The notes: a model not told the origin generated them from the sequence alone. A DNA stretch of 64,000 bases from JAADHX01 sp964569385 (GCA_964569385.1 CAZMUM010000017.1:29272-93271), one strand, 5' to 3'; positions 18,427-27,960 are shown, counted from the first letter of the stretch. Program-made: numbers and translations.

Positions 18427-20097
18427 TCAGACCCTGGCCTTGTCGTATTCGGGCCGGGCGCCAGTGCCGAAGCGCAATAGCGCTCCGGCTGGACCGACGG
18501 CGTTGGGACGTTGGAAGATCCAGTTCTGCCAAGCTGTTAGGCGCCCGAAGATCTTTGTTTCGATGGTTTCTGGGCCAACGAAGCGGTAGTTGGCTTCCAT
18601 GCCAGTGAGTGCATCGGGGGAGAAGCTGGCCCGTTCTTCGAGCATGACCCGAATTTCGTCTTCCCAGTCGATGTCGTCGAGGGCGAACGTAACTAGCTCA
18701 GCGTCGAAGGCATCAAGGGCAGCGAGCGGTTCGCCCACCCGAGAGTTTGCAGCCGCCAAGGCATCGGGGCGTTGCCAGAAGCGTGCCTCTAGACGACTGA
18801 GCCCGTTCGACATCTTGAACCAGCCAAGGTTGGCGGCGGTCAGCTCGACCTTGGCCTCGGCAATGTCGGAGGTTTCCCATTGGCCTTCGAGCATGTAGCT
18901 ACGATCGGCAGCCAAGAACAGCTCGGCGAGCATGCCAACAAAGCAGCTTCCTGGCTCGACGAGGGCCACGATTGTTCTGGCCGAGAGGTCGAGGCGCTTG
19001 AGGGTCCGTTGCCAGTAGAGACGCGCCTCGCGGGTGGCCCAGGTCTCTACTTTTGGCGACAGGATTTGCTCGGCGCGCAGCACGCCTTCAGGGTCGCCGG
19101 TGGTCTTGATTATCCAGGTGCCGATGTCGACCTCATTGAAACGCAAGTGCAGCATTGCGTCGTCGAACTGGCGCGCGGCGGCGATGATCCAGGAGTTGGC
19201 GCCCTCGGTTTCGAATACCTCGACTGACGTTGGCGGAGCGGTCGAAGGCGCTCTGATGGTGATGGTTGCGGTGGCCAGGGAGCGGTCGATGCCGACGCTC
19301 ACGTGTTCATAGTCGATCTTGTCGTCGCCAATGGCGCGATCGAGTAGTTCGAAGACGATCGGTTGGCCGTCGGCGGGACGGTCCGATACACCCGCGTAGT
19401 GGCTGGCGCGATCTTCGATCAAGGCTTCGAACTCACTGGTTGGAGCGACAAAATCCACGAGGCCCCAACTCAGGGCCTGTTTACCGCGCACCCCTTCGGT
19501 GCGAGTCGAAAACACGTCGGCTAGGTCTCGGCGCACGTGGCGTTTGTCGACCACCCGGGTGAGCCCGCCTGTGCCTGGAAGGACCGCTAGAAGCGGAACT
19601 TCTGGCAGCGAGACCGCCGACGCACGGTCGTCGACCAGCAGGATTTCTTCGCAGGCGAGGGCGAGTTCATAGCCACCACCAGCGGCTGTCCCGTTGACTG
19701 CGGCTATCCAAGTTTGGCCCGAGAGTTCCGATGCGTTCTCGATCGAGTTGCGGGTTTCGTTGGTGAACTTGCAGAAGTTGACCTTGTGCTGGTGGCTCGA
19801 GGTGGCGAGCATTCCGATGTTGGCGCCAGCGCAGAAGATCTTGTTGAGGCCGCCGGTTACAACAACGGTTGTGACGCCCGGGTGTTCAAACCGAAGTCGT
19901 TGAACCACGTCGTACAGCTCAATGTCGACGGCTAGGTCGTACGAGTTGGTTTTGAGCTGATAGTCGCCACGCAACCCGGCGTCGGGGTCGACGTCCATTG
20001 TCAGAGTCGCCACCGGTCCGGCGATGGATAGACGCCAGTGGTTGTATGACGACGGGTCGACCCTGAAGTCGATCGCGGTTGGCTTGTTGTGCGCCAT
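18427..20097 (-). CDS. boxC: Benzoyl-CoA-dihydrodiol lyase BoxC
   Basis: Crotonase-superfamily lyase of 556 residues that opens the epoxidised ring of benzoyl-CoA to 3,4-dehydroadipyl-CoA semialdehyde and formate. The N-terminal half shows VVVTGGLNKIFCAGANIGML near 85 and WIAAVNGTAAGGGYELALAC near 140, the oxyanion-hole region of the crotonase fold. The C-terminal half is a second, diverged crotonase-like unit (ARTIVALVEPGSCFVGMLAE). It lies between the alpha/beta hydrolase (6 nt upstream) and boxB (4 nt downstream) in a tight operon. Confidence 0.95.
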   Translation of the reverse strand: MAHNKPTAIDFRVDPSSYNHWRLSIAGPVATLTMDVDPDAGLRGDYQLKTNSYDLAVDIELYDVVQRLRFEHPGVTTVVVTGGLNKIFCAGANIGMLATSSHQHKVNFCKFTNETRNSIENASELSGQTWIAAVNGTAAGGGYELALACEEILLVDDRASAVSLPEVPLLAVLPGTGGLTRVVDKRHVRRDLADVFSTRTEGVRGKQALSWGLVDFVAPTSEFEALIEDRASHYAGVSDRPADGQPIVFELLDRAIGDDKIDYEHVSVGIDRSLATATITIRAPSTAPPTSVEVFETEGANSWIIAAARQFDDAMLHLRFNEVDIGTWIIKTTGDPEGVLRAEQILSPKVETWATREARLYWQRTLKRLDLSARTIVALVEPGSCFVGMLAELFLAADRSYMLEGQWETSDIAEAKVELTAANLGWFKMSNGLSRLEARFWQRPDALAAANSRVGEPLAALDAFDAELVTFALDDIDWEDEIRVMLEERASFSPDALTGMEANYRFVGPETIETKIFGRLTAWQNWIFQRPNAVGPAGALLRFGTGARPEYDKARV

Positions 20098-20103
20098 AGA
20101 CCC

Positions 20104-20982
20104 CTACCTCGCCATAAGGCAGTGGTCGGCTAAGTAGTTGCGCACTTCTTTGCCCACGAAATCCGGAGATTCGAAGGGTCCAAGGTGACCTAACTGCGGG
20201 TAGGCCCGAAGCGTTGCGTTTGGCATTGCCTCTACGACCGAAGGAGCTAGGCGGGCGGGGTTTGGGCCGTCTTCTGGGTGGCCGGCGGCGATCAGCGCGG
20301 GTAGGGCCAGCCCTTGGATGAGGTCGGTCGTTACCTTGTCTTCACACTCGAACGCCTTGGCTTCGTCTTCTGGTGTGCAAGCAAGGCTCACCGTTGCGTC
20401 GTCGTTGTCGACAAACCCTTCCTCGACGTAGGCGACAAGAGCATCAGTTCGGAAACGAGCGAACGGAGGTTTCTGTGCGTAGCGCCACGCCACTTCGGCT
20501 CGGGATGAGAACATTGACCGTCGGTTGCGGGCCCGGCTGCTCATCAAGTTCTCGGTGCGACCAATGAGCAGACCTGGCGGAAACACGATGGGCTCGTATA
20601 GATAGGCAGCGCGTAGCATTCCTGGTTGGTTTAGCTCGGCCAGTAGGAGAGCTGCGCCGCCTAGCGAATGACCGAAGGCGACTACCGGTTCGGAACTGAA
20701 AGCTGCTATTCCCGCGGCTACATCCTGGGCGATCAGGTTCCACGAGAAGTCGCCACTTGCCGGCGAAGGCGAGCGACCATGCCCGCGCACGTCGATGGCC
20801 CACACAGTGAAATCGTTGGTCAACCGCTTGGCCATGGGACCATAGGCGGCACCGTGGAATCCAGTGGCATGGCAGATAACTAACGGTGGGCCGTTGCCAC
20901 CGAATGAGCGAACAAAAATTCCGCTGGCATCGTCGGATTGCACCGAGAACCCATCGGTGCCTGATTCGTGTGTCGAGCCCAC
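20104..20982 (-). CDS. Alpha/beta hydrolase (box operon)
   Basis: About 292 residues. The nucleophile elbow is GHSLGGAALLL, the oxyanion region is LVICHATGFHGAAYGPMAK and a late conserved His is in QLGHLGPFE. WAIDVRGHGRSPSP marks strand beta-4. It starts with GTG and is the first gene of the operon hydrolase-boxC-boxB, so it may hydrolyse a CoA thioester or lactone in benzoate catabolism; that role is inference. No signal peptide. Confidence 0.9.
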   Translation of the reverse strand: MGSTHESGTDGFSVQSDDASGIFVRSFGGNGPPLVICHATGFHGAAYGPMAKRLTNDFTVWAIDVRGHGRSPSPASGDFSWNLIAQDVAAGIAAFSSEPVVAFGHSLGGAALLLAELNQPGMLRAAYLYEPIVFPPGLLIGRTENLMSSRARNRRSMFSSRAEVAWRYAQKPPFARFRTDALVAYVEEGFVDNDDATVSLACTPEDEAKAFECEDKVTTDLIQGLALPALIAAGHPEDGPNPARLAPSVVEAMPNATLRAYPQLGHLGPFESPDFVGKEVRNYLADHCLMAR

Positions 20983-21146
20983 GGGTTGCTACCGGTCTCT
21001 CTGCCCCTGGCTGGGCGTTGATCTATCGTCAGCAGACGAACAGCAATGGTATCTCGCACCGTGTGTCGTACTGTTAACTACGTGGGCTCGGCTAGACGTG
21101 GACCATCATCGAAATAGGCAAACTGAGGCTTAGGTAGATCGAATCG

Positions 21147-21965
21147 ATGGAAACGAACTCAGGCGACGAAACCACAGCAGCGGACTCTCCTACTGGCACA
21201 CCTAATGTGCCGACGTCGATACTGGTCCGCGGACGATCGCTCGAGATCCAACAATGGAACTCCGAATCGCCCGCTGAGGCTCCGATAGTTCTGGTGCACG
21301 ATGGCCTCGGGTCGATTGGGCAGTGGGGCCCGTTTCCTCGGCTGATTGCAGAAGAAACCGGACGTCGAGTAGTGGCCTACAACCGCGCTGGACACGGAGG
21401 CTCGGCGCCAGTGCCGACTGGGCCTTGGCCGGCCAATTGGATGGCCACCGAGGCGGTTGTGCTCGGCGACTTACTTGACCAGCTAGGTGGATCGCCAGCA
21501 GTGTTGGTAGGCCATTCCGACGGCGGAACGATTGCGCTGCTGTGTGGGCTTCTGCGGCCCGATCGAGTTGCGGGGGTGGTCGCACTAGCGGCCCACACTT
21601 GGGTTGAACACGTGTGTGTAGGCGAGATAAGGGCGATGCGCGATTCGCCGGGTCGGATCTTGTTGTTTCTAGCGAACCACCACGCCAACCCGGCGGCGCT
21701 ATTTGATGCGTGGAGCCGCGGCTGGACAAGCCCGGGGTTTCGTAGCTGGGACATCCGGCCCGAGCTTGCTGGTCTGAACGTACCGGTACTCATCGCCCAG
21801 GGCGACGAGGACGAGTACGCCACCAAAGCCATGGCCACCGAGACTGCGGCTGCCATCGGACTCAATGCATCGGTGACGATCGTCGACCACTGTGATCATC
21901 TGATGTATCGGCGGGCGACCGCCGAGGTGTTGCGGCTGATCAGCGACTTCCGGGCCGAGCTTTGA
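21147..21965 (+). CDS. Alpha/beta hydrolase
   Basis: A 272-residue cytoplasmic hydrolase. VLVGHSDGGTIALLCGL holds the nucleophile Ser near residue 118, VVAYNRAGHGGSAPVP precedes it, VPVLIAQGDEDEYATK carries the likely acid and HCDHLMYRR the catalytic His. The pattern (GHSDGG, AYNRAGHG) resembles carboxylesterase and ring-cleavage hydrolases. It is divergent from the box operon (about 160 bp between starts). Its 3' end overlaps the end of the PaaX-like remnant by 70 bp. Confidence 0.9.
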   Translation: METNSGDETTAADSPTGTPNVPTSILVRGRSLEIQQWNSESPAEAPIVLVHDGLGSIGQWGPFPRLIAEETGRRVVAYNRAGHGGSAPVPTGPWPANWMATEAVVLGDLLDQLGGSPAVLVGHSDGGTIALLCGLLRPDRVAGVVALAAHTWVEHVCVGEIRAMRDSPGRILLFLANHHANPAALFDAWSRGWTSPGFRSWDIRPELAGLNVPVLIAQGDEDEYATKAMATETAAAIGLNASVTIVDHCDHLMYRRATAEVLRLISDFRAEL

Positions 21966-22435
21966 CCTAACCATGGTTCTGGAAGCAGCTCGACGGGAAG
22001 CTCCGGATCTAGGAAGGAGAACCGCCGCCAGTTATCGACGATCGCAATAGTGCTGCCGACCGCGTCGGTTTTAGATGATGGTTCGACCTTGCCGAACCCA
22101 TCGATGAAGGTTTGGTATTGGCCGTCCCAGGCTGGGTGCTCGGTATCGGAGTTGTAGATGCGCTCGGCCTCAGTGGCCAGAAGTTCGTGGCCCGATTCGG
22201 TCAGATGCCACCTGGCCTTGCGTCCGTGTTTCATCGGCCGGACGACGTCTTGGCCTCGCAGCCGAGCAAGCGCCTGCCTGGCATTGCGTTCCGACACACC
22301 AAGTGTCGCTAACGCGTCGACAATGGCATTGGTCCAGATTCTCCTATCGCCTGGCAGCACGAACTCGCCGAACCTCGTTAGCAGCAATGACCGCGCCTCT
22401 CGATGGGCTTGCGACTCATCGCGTCGGGCGCTCAC
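21896..22435 (-). pseudogene. PaaX-like regulator with internal deletion
   Basis: A 179-residue frame whose first 90 residues match the PaaX N-terminal winged helix (ARSLLLTRFGEFVLP, NARQALARLRGQDVVRPMK). It then jumps from AWDGQYQTFIDGFG to a typical PaaX C-terminal element, WRRFSFLDPELPVELLPEPW. PaaX proteins are usually about 280-300 residues, so roughly 100 central residues are missing while the frame is kept. GTG 22435 shares one base with the TAG of the upstream small gene. The 3' end overlaps the convergent hydrolase. It could be an inactive remnant or a shortened regulator; PaaX normally represses phenylacetyl-CoA-type catabolism. Confidence 0.65.
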
Positions 22436-22689
22436 TAAGCGTCGGGAGCTGGGCGAAAAGTCTTCGTGATGTGGGTTCGAACATTGGCCCGCACGCGCTC
22501 GACAAACTGAGGTGGGATTTGATCGAGGTCGGTAACGATGCCGGCCTTGACGATGTTGTACCGCTCGTTCGGCGACATCGCCACGAGTTCTTCGGCGGTC
22601 CAGGTCTCTCCGTCGGCCATAGGGTTCACAGTAACTCCTCGGTTCATCGCTCGGGCTGCCGACTTCTGTAACACGGCGGGAACACTCAA
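22435..22689 (-). CDS. Small conserved-looking protein of unknown function
   Basis: An 84-residue frame (MSVPAVLQKSAARAMNRG...). The core TAEELVAMSPNERYNIVKAG and IVTDLDQIPPQFVERVRAN look like a real small soluble protein of the kind found in actinomycetes; I do not know its function. Its TAG stop overlaps the GTG of the PaaX-like frame by one base, which suggests translational coupling. This frame, not the longer overlapping one to 22723, is coding in this region. Confidence 0.65.
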   Translation of the reverse strand: MSVPAVLQKSAARAMNRGVTVNPMADGETWTAEELVAMSPNERYNIVKAGIVTDLDQIPPQFVERVRANVRTHITKTFRPAPDA

Positions 22690-22723
22690 TTCGACCTGGG
22701 TGCTTGAAAGACATCGACGTCAT

Positions 22724-23212
22724 TCAGTCGGCTAGTGGCGTATCACACCAAAACGCCTCGGCCTGACCTTGGATGAACGACATTGCTTCGGCGGCGACTC
22801 GCCTGTAGCGCGAGTCTGATTGAAGATTGGTCGAGCCGTTGTGTCCGGCGTGTGGTCCGAAAGTGAACCAATGGTCTCCCGTCGGAAACGTCTCGGAACC
22901 TAGGCGAGCGCGAAGCCGGCCGACTCCGGAGACGGTCGATGATTCTGGATCCTGAAGGCGGTTCCCCCAAAGTCCGCAGACCCCGACCTCGACCACGAAC
23001 CTTCCGCCATATCGATCGAACTGGACTGTGAGCAGAGCTATTCGATCCTCCTGAATCCGTCGGAGGTGCGGATAACTTCCAGAGAAACCAAGAGGGCGGA
23101 CGTGCTGATTCAAACCCGATCTGAGCGCCGCATCCATTGCGCGTCGCGGTGTTTGATGCGACGACGGAGGTTCGGATGGCCTGCGGAGCGCTAATCGGCG
23201 TAAGTACTTCAT
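22724..23212 (-). CDS. DUF4304-like protein
   Basis: About 162 residues. MDAALRSGLNQHVRPLGFSG, RRIQEDRIALLTVQFDRYGG and FVVEVGVCGLWG follow the DUF4304 pattern (small proteins of unknown function with a central beta-sheet). ATG 23212 is chosen; ATG at residue 26 of this form is also possible. It ends about 35 bp before the small conserved gene on the same strand and begins 58 bp after the stop of the Gfo/Idh oxidoreductase, so it may be in a transcription unit with them. Confidence 0.7.
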   Translation of the reverse strand: MKYLRRLALRRPSEPPSSHQTPRRAMDAALRSGLNQHVRPLGFSGSYPHLRRIQEDRIALLTVQFDRYGGRFVVEVGVCGLWGNRLQDPESSTVSGVGRLRARLGSETFPTGDHWFTFGPHAGHNGSTNLQSDSRYRRVAAEAMSFIQGQAEAFWCDTPLAD

Positions 23213-23269
23213 GGTTCGTCGGTTGTCATCGTATGATCCATCGCCAACGGGGCCGAGGGCCAACCGGAT

Positions 23270-24247
23270 CTAGGCGGGTTGGACGGCCCGCGGCCCGCCC
23301 AAAATGGCTTCGACTAGGCGTTGAACCGAAAGCGCCTCGGCGAACGTGGCGACCCCGCTCGGCTTTCCGGCGAATAGGTCGTGTAGGTCACTGAAGAAGC
23401 GAAGGTTGTTGGCCTGTCGGTCGTCGGCGTTGGCGATCTCTTGTCGGTCCCATGGCCCTCCATCGGTCAGGTACACCTCGTTCCAGTTGCTCAGTCGGAT
23501 CGACTTGTGGCTTCCGTGGATCGTGAACTCGACTACATCGGGGCCTGCGCCAAGCGATGTTCCCGATAGATGCACCGGGACGCCAGAGCAGTCGAGGGCA
23601 GCCGCGAAACTTGTCTCACAAGCCTCGTCGTCTGGGTAGGAGACTGATGAGTGGACCAGCGTCGCTTCGCCGAACAACCTCTCGGTCAGGAACACGAAGT
23701 GCGAACCGACCTCGCGTAGATAGCCACCCTCGGCTCGTTCCGCCAGCCACGTCGCCGTGCTCTGCCAGGAGCGGGGCCATGGATTGAAGTGCAGCTGGAG
23801 ATCGACGCTCATAACTTCACCGAGTTGGCCCCCGCCAAGCGCCGCCTGGAGGTAGTCGACCTGAAGATTTGCCGCGAACGGAAAGTTCACCGCGTTGATG
23901 ATGCCTTGGCTGGCGAATAGTTCGACAAGGGCCGCGCTCTCGGCAACGTCGACGCCGAGGGGTTTCTCGCAATACACCGCCTTGCCCGCCTTGGCGGCCA
24001 TGGAGATGTAGTCAGCATGGGCCTTGGGTGGGCAAGCGATGTATACAACGTCGACGCCCGCGACGTCGACGGCAGCCGTCGCTCCGCCTAGAACTAGGAC
24101 GTCTGGATAGTCGAGCTTTGCCTGGTCCCGTGCCTCAGAGCTTGGATCCCACGCGGCCGCGACCCGAAAGCCATCATGCATCTTGAGGCTCGCCAGCATT
24201 CGATTGCCCATGATGCCGAGCCCAATTATGGCAACTCCAGTCGTCAT
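23270..24247 (-). CDS. Gfo/Idh/MocA family oxidoreductase
   Basis: A 325-residue NAD(P)-dependent sugar or inositol-type dehydrogenase. The N-terminal Rossmann element is VAIIGLGIMGNRML, the conserved EKP motif appears in KAVYCEKPLGVDVAES near residue 95, and FVFLTERLFGEA lies in the C-terminal beta-sheet domain. Located immediately downstream, in transcription order, of the polysaccharide genes, it may modify a nucleotide sugar; that is inference. Confidence 0.9.
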   Translation of the reverse strand: MTTGVAIIGLGIMGNRMLASLKMHDGFRVAAAWDPSSEARDQAKLDYPDVLVLGGATAAVDVAGVDVVYIACPPKAHADYISMAAKAGKAVYCEKPLGVDVAESAALVELFASQGIINAVNFPFAANLQVDYLQAALGGGQLGEVMSVDLQLHFNPWPRSWQSTATWLAERAEGGYLREVGSHFVFLTERLFGEATLVHSSVSYPDDEACETSFAAALDCSGVPVHLSGTSLGAGPDVVEFTIHGSHKSIRLSNWNEVYLTDGGPWDRQEIANADDRQANNLRFFSDLHDLFAGKPSGVATFAEALSVQRLVEAILGGPRAVQPA

Positions 24248-24258
24248 GGCAGCCGACT

Positions 24259-25599
24259 CTACAGAGCAAGGGCTGCCCGCAGCGTCTTTGGTGTCGTTGT
24301 GTCATCACTCGGCTCAAGAACCACGAGCTCGCCGGGATCTGGGCCGTCGTCGTTGTCAGAGTTCTCGTCTGGGTTGGATCGCAAGGAGGTTGCGGCGGCT
24401 AGAAACACGATGAACAGCGGTGGGGCCAACATCTCGTAGAACCACATCATCAGTGGAATCAGGGCCACGCTCACATGAAGCCAAATATCGACCTTGTTTC
24501 GCCGTCGAAATGTTCGTTTGAGCAGCGAAAGGATGAACAGCACAAAGAAGATCGCCGCCGGGATTCCGTGTGAGTACAACACTGTCCAGAACTGGCCGTG
24601 AGTACCGACAGCTGGTTGCAAGGGGCGTTCGACGTTTGTGGTTGGCGCGCCGAATCCCAACAGTGGCGAGTCGGGTATCTGGTCGAGTACCTGGCTGTAC
24701 AAGCTGAGCCTGGCATTGTTGCTATGGGGGCTGTCGAATCGGCCTTCGGCTGCTGCTCGCAGTGGTGTGAATAGAACCACAACTCCTAGCAGTACCGCGG
24801 CGATTCCGAGCAAGGCCAGGTTCCGTCTGCCGAATCTTCTGGCCATGAGCAACGATCCGTATGTTCCCGCAAAAACGACGCAGACCCATAGTCCTCGATT
24901 TACCGACAGGATCGCCGGTACTAAGAATGCGATGACCATCAGGACCGACCAGGCGTGCCAGCGGCGGTCGAGATATGACCATCCAGCAATGACCACCGGG
25001 AACAAGACCGCCATCGCTGCGCCCCATTCGTTCGTGTAGACGAACGGAGCAGAGGGGCGAGATAACACGAACCCTAGGAAGTCCTGATCCTGAGCGAAGA
25101 CGGGGTGCACCAGGTCGCGTGCAAAGCTGTTCTCGAGAATGGACTCGGGCAGCATCATTTCGACAACAGAGGTGAATCCCACCTCGCCGAGGATGAGTCC
25201 TAGATAGCCACCGATGGTTCCCCAGAGGAAGTAGATGGTTGCGAGCTTGATTAGTCGAGCCTTGGGTAGTTCCTCCTCGGTGAGGTTGTAGATGAACAGG
25301 AACATCACCGTCGCCGACAAATACAACAGACCGCGATATGCGAACGACAGGTACCTAACACCCTCGACCTGGGTGACCGAGGCGACCATCCAGGCGAGAA
25401 ACAAGAACCACAAGCCGAAGCCCCGAGGCACGCGAAGCGGAGTACGGGTTAGGAGTCGCAACCCCATGGGTATGGCGAAGGCGATCCAGACCATTGAACC
25501 AGCGCCTAAGGCCCACCACAGAGGCACGCCACCAATTAGCGCCGTAAGGGGCCATGAGGCCGAGCGGGAGCGGGATGCGTTGGCGATGCCACTCAACAT
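24259..25599 (-). CDS. O-antigen ligase/polymerase-like membrane protein
   Basis: A 446-residue protein with about ten transmembrane segments. The large loop region with LLGFGAPTTNVERPL, AVGTHGQFWTVLYSHGIPAA is the Wzy_C/O-antigen ligase signature (conserved Gly and His before a hydrophobic segment). It probably polymerises or ligates a surface polysaccharide. Start ATG 25599 overlaps the flippase stop by 7 bp. An acidic cytoplasmic tail ends the protein. Confidence 0.85.
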   Translation of the reverse strand: MLSGIANASRSRSASWPLTALIGGVPLWWALGAGSMVWIAFAIPMGLRLLTRTPLRVPRGFGLWFLFLAWMVASVTQVEGVRYLSFAYRGLLYLSATVMFLFIYNLTEEELPKARLIKLATIYFLWGTIGGYLGLILGEVGFTSVVEMMLPESILENSFARDLVHPVFAQDQDFLGFVLSRPSAPFVYTNEWGAAMAVLFPVVIAGWSYLDRRWHAWSVLMVIAFLVPAILSVNRGLWVCVVFAGTYGSLLMARRFGRRNLALLGIAAVLLGVVVLFTPLRAAAEGRFDSPHSNNARLSLYSQVLDQIPDSPLLGFGAPTTNVERPLQPAVGTHGQFWTVLYSHGIPAAIFFVLFILSLLKRTFRRRNKVDIWLHVSVALIPLMMWFYEMLAPPLFIVFLAAATSLRSNPDENSDNDDGPDPGELVVLEPSDDTTTPKTLRAALAL

Positions 25600-27143
25600 G
25601 ACGCCACAGCGCTTGGCTTGGGCGCGGCACCGCGGCCCGGTGCACTGCGCAGATCATCAAGATGGAGCTGTCGGCGGAACCGTCGAACTCCGGCCATTAA
25701 CAAGCTCGCCGAGATAACCAAGGCGGTGATTGTTCCGGCGAGCCCGGCAGGCCCGGTGGCGGCGACCACCGCAGCGGGAGCGGCCATGGCCGCAGCGACA
25801 CCAGCGATAACGGCAAATGTCGTAGCCGAAAACGGTGACAGACCGGTTCGGGCTCGCAGCTGAAAGTAGGGCCCGTAGTTCGTGAGCAGAATGCTCGCAA
25901 CCCATGCGATAGCGGCACCGTTCAGCCCGATCCGCGGCACGAGCAGCAGATTGAGGCCGACATTTACCACGAGCGAGGTCAGGTGGTTCCCGAGGTTGAC
26001 CGCGGTGTTGCCACTAACAATCAGCACCGACTCGACCGAACCCACAATCGTGCCTGCAAACTTGCCGAGTGACAAGATGACCAAAGCGGTAGCAGCGGCT
26101 GTGTATTCGTTGCCGAACACTCGCGAGAATGTGTCTGCGTGCAGAGCGGTTGCCAGATAGATCGGGCCAAGCAGCAGGATGAGCCACCATGTGGATGTGC
26201 GATAGAGCTCTGCGGCCCGTGCGGTGTCTTGCTCACCGATGGCCTCACCTACGTGCGGGGCGATGGTGTCGGCAAAGGCCGTATTGACCAGCGATGCCAA
26301 CTTCACCAAACGCGTAACCGCAACGTAGATAGCTGCCTCGCTGGCACCAAGCAAGATGCCGATGAGGATTCCGTCTTGCCATCGAACCATGGTACGGATG
26401 CCATCGACCCCGGTTTGGGGCAGGGCCACCGCCCAGAATGTCTTACCCGTGTCGACTTTGATGCCGTCGGAGGTTTGGGCTTCGGAGCGGCCGGATGTAA
26501 CTCTCGATTGGTAGATCGAACGAAGCCAGATTGCCGAAGCAAATAGAGCTGGCACCGACGCTGCCGTCCATGCCAATGCGAGCCACTCTGGTCCGCCGCC
26601 AAAAGCAACAACAGCAACGATGCCGAGAAGCTGAACTAACGGCCGGCCAACACGGTCGACGATGACCATCGGTCGGATCTCGGTGAAGCCTCTGGTGGAG
26701 TCGAGGAGCACGGTCGTCAACGCGGCGACAGGTATGAACGGAGCGGTCCAGCGAAGAGCCGAAGTCAGGTCGGTCGGGTCGTCGGAATCGACGAGGTCGC
26801 TCAGTATGTCGGCGCTGGTGAATATGGCGACCGCAAGTGCGCCCGACACGATCGCTACTGGCGCTAGAGCGTGTCGAAGCAGCATCGGCAAGTCTCGATC
26901 GGCACTCGTGACCCGTCTGGTGGTCATGAAGTGCACGATGGTGGTGCCCGTTCCGATCTGACCGATGCGACTCGCGATGCTAAATACGGCGAGAGCCAAG
27001 AGAGCGGCGCCGGCTTCATCGATATCGAGGCCGCGAGTGGCAGCGATGACAAGACCGAAGCCGGCAACGGACCCCGCCGCTGCGCCCATCAGCGAGAGGA
27101 GACTCTGCCGCCTCAAGCGCCGAATCGGATTGGCTCGGCTCAT
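25593..27143 (-). CDS. Polysaccharide flippase (MATE/MOP-type, Wzx-like)
   Basis: About 516 residues with 12-14 hydrophobic segments in the pattern of polysaccharide exporters. The N-terminus MSRANPIRRLRRQSLLSLMG leads into the first segment; LVSLGKFAGTIVGSVESVL-like stretches and LNLLLVPRIGLNGAAIAW (typical of Wzx/MviN proteins) lie in the C-terminal half. ATG 27143 overlaps the TGA of the kinase gene (ATGA), which is better than the upstream open frame to 27284. It would move lipid-linked repeat units across the membrane for the ligase/polymerase. Confidence 0.88.
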   Translation of the reverse strand: MSRANPIRRLRRQSLLSLMGAAAGSVAGFGLVIAATRGLDIDEAGAALLALAVFSIASRIGQIGTGTTIVHFMTTRRVTSADRDLPMLLRHALAPVAIVSGALAVAIFTSADILSDLVDSDDPTDLTSALRWTAPFIPVAALTTVLLDSTRGFTEIRPMVIVDRVGRPLVQLLGIVAVVAFGGGPEWLALAWTAASVPALFASAIWLRSIYQSRVTSGRSEAQTSDGIKVDTGKTFWAVALPQTGVDGIRTMVRWQDGILIGILLGASEAAIYVAVTRLVKLASLVNTAFADTIAPHVGEAIGEQDTARAAELYRTSTWWLILLLGPIYLATALHADTFSRVFGNEYTAAATALVILSLGKFAGTIVGSVESVLIVSGNTAVNLGNHLTSLVVNVGLNLLLVPRIGLNGAAIAWVASILLTNYGPYFQLRARTGLSPFSATTFAVIAGVAAAMAAPAAVVAATGPAGLAGTITALVISASLLMAGVRRFRRQLHLDDLRSAPGRGAAPKPSAVASC

Positions 27144-27847
27144 GTCCAAGATGTGCCGAGTACAGTTCTGGCAGGGCTCTCGATCACTCGCCCGAGTAGT
27201 TCCTCCAGAGCAGACTCTGTGGTCTGATCTGTTGTGTTGATTAGAGCCACATGACGGCTCGATGCCGAAGCTCGGGCACTCCACTCGCTGACAACTCTCT
27301 CGATCTCGCCCACATCCAGGTCGGGTTTTCGATCGTGCATCGCCTGGGCATCGCCAACTAGGACGAAAGATGAGTCCGGCTGCGGAAATATGCGATTCAG
27401 TGCTCGGACCAAAGGTTTGACAACTGGAGCCAGGCCGTAGCGGCGAGAGTCGATCGCGTAGTCGAGCCAGCCTCGCTCGCGAATTAGTACTGTCGGCTTA
27501 GAGGTCGGGCGGGCCTCCACGATCCAGCGGGCGACGTAGAAGACGTATTTGGCGCCCACCCGAGCGAGCGACTCGACCCGGCCCCGTTGGCGAGTTTTGT
27601 GGGGGTTGTTGTAGTCGTACTCCGATGTCCGAAGCCGTTGGGTGCTCTTAGGCCGACTTCGAGCGGTGCGGACCGAGACGTCGTTGTCCTGCAGCCATTC
27701 GGTTAGAGCATTTGCAAGCGTCGACTTGCCCGAACCGTCTGGACCATCGAAGGTAATCACTAGCGGCCATCGGCGCGCGAACGAACCGGAGGCACGTAAA
27801 ATCGTTGATGGGGTACCACCTAAAGCGTTCACGACTAAACCTCGCAT
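27140..27847 (-). CDS. Thymidylate kinase-like P-loop kinase
   Basis: About 235 residues. The P-loop is FDGPDGSGKSTLANAL near residue 33; RERGWLDYAIDSRRYG and FVLVGDAQAMHDRKPDL resemble dTMP-kinase-like proteins found in polysaccharide clusters. The phosphorylated substrate is unknown. ATG 27847 is preferred; a TTG at 27877 is open. Its stop overlaps the flippase start. It heads the polysaccharide operon. Confidence 0.82.
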   Translation of the reverse strand: MRGLVVNALGGTPSTILRASGSFARRWPLVITFDGPDGSGKSTLANALTEWLQDNDVSVRTARSRPKSTQRLRTSEYDYNNPHKTRQRGRVESLARVGAKYVFYVARWIVEARPTSKPTVLIRERGWLDYAIDSRRYGLAPVVKPLVRALNRIFPQPDSSFVLVGDAQAMHDRKPDLDVGEIERVVSEWSARASASSRHVALINTTDQTTESALEELLGRVIESPARTVLGTSWT

Positions 27848-27947
27848 GCGACCTTGACGAATGACAGTCGCTCCCAAAGACCGGGGCTATCAAGCCAAGG
27901 ACGATTGACAGGCACCGGCCGCAGAAGGCCCGTCTAGGCAGAGAATA

Positions 27948-27960
27948 CCACAGACTGTGG
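27948..27960. promoter_or_regulatory. Short perfect palindrome upstream of the P450 gene
   Basis: CCACAG-A-CTGTGG lies between the kinase and P450 genes, about 107 bp before the P450 start. It could be an operator, but it is short and unsupported by any regulator gene nearby. Confidence 0.3.

Noticed and set aside
22437..22723. N-terminal extension of the PaaX-like frame
   Set aside because: The 84-residue frame on the same strand has protein-like composition and an overlapping stop at the PaaX GTG.
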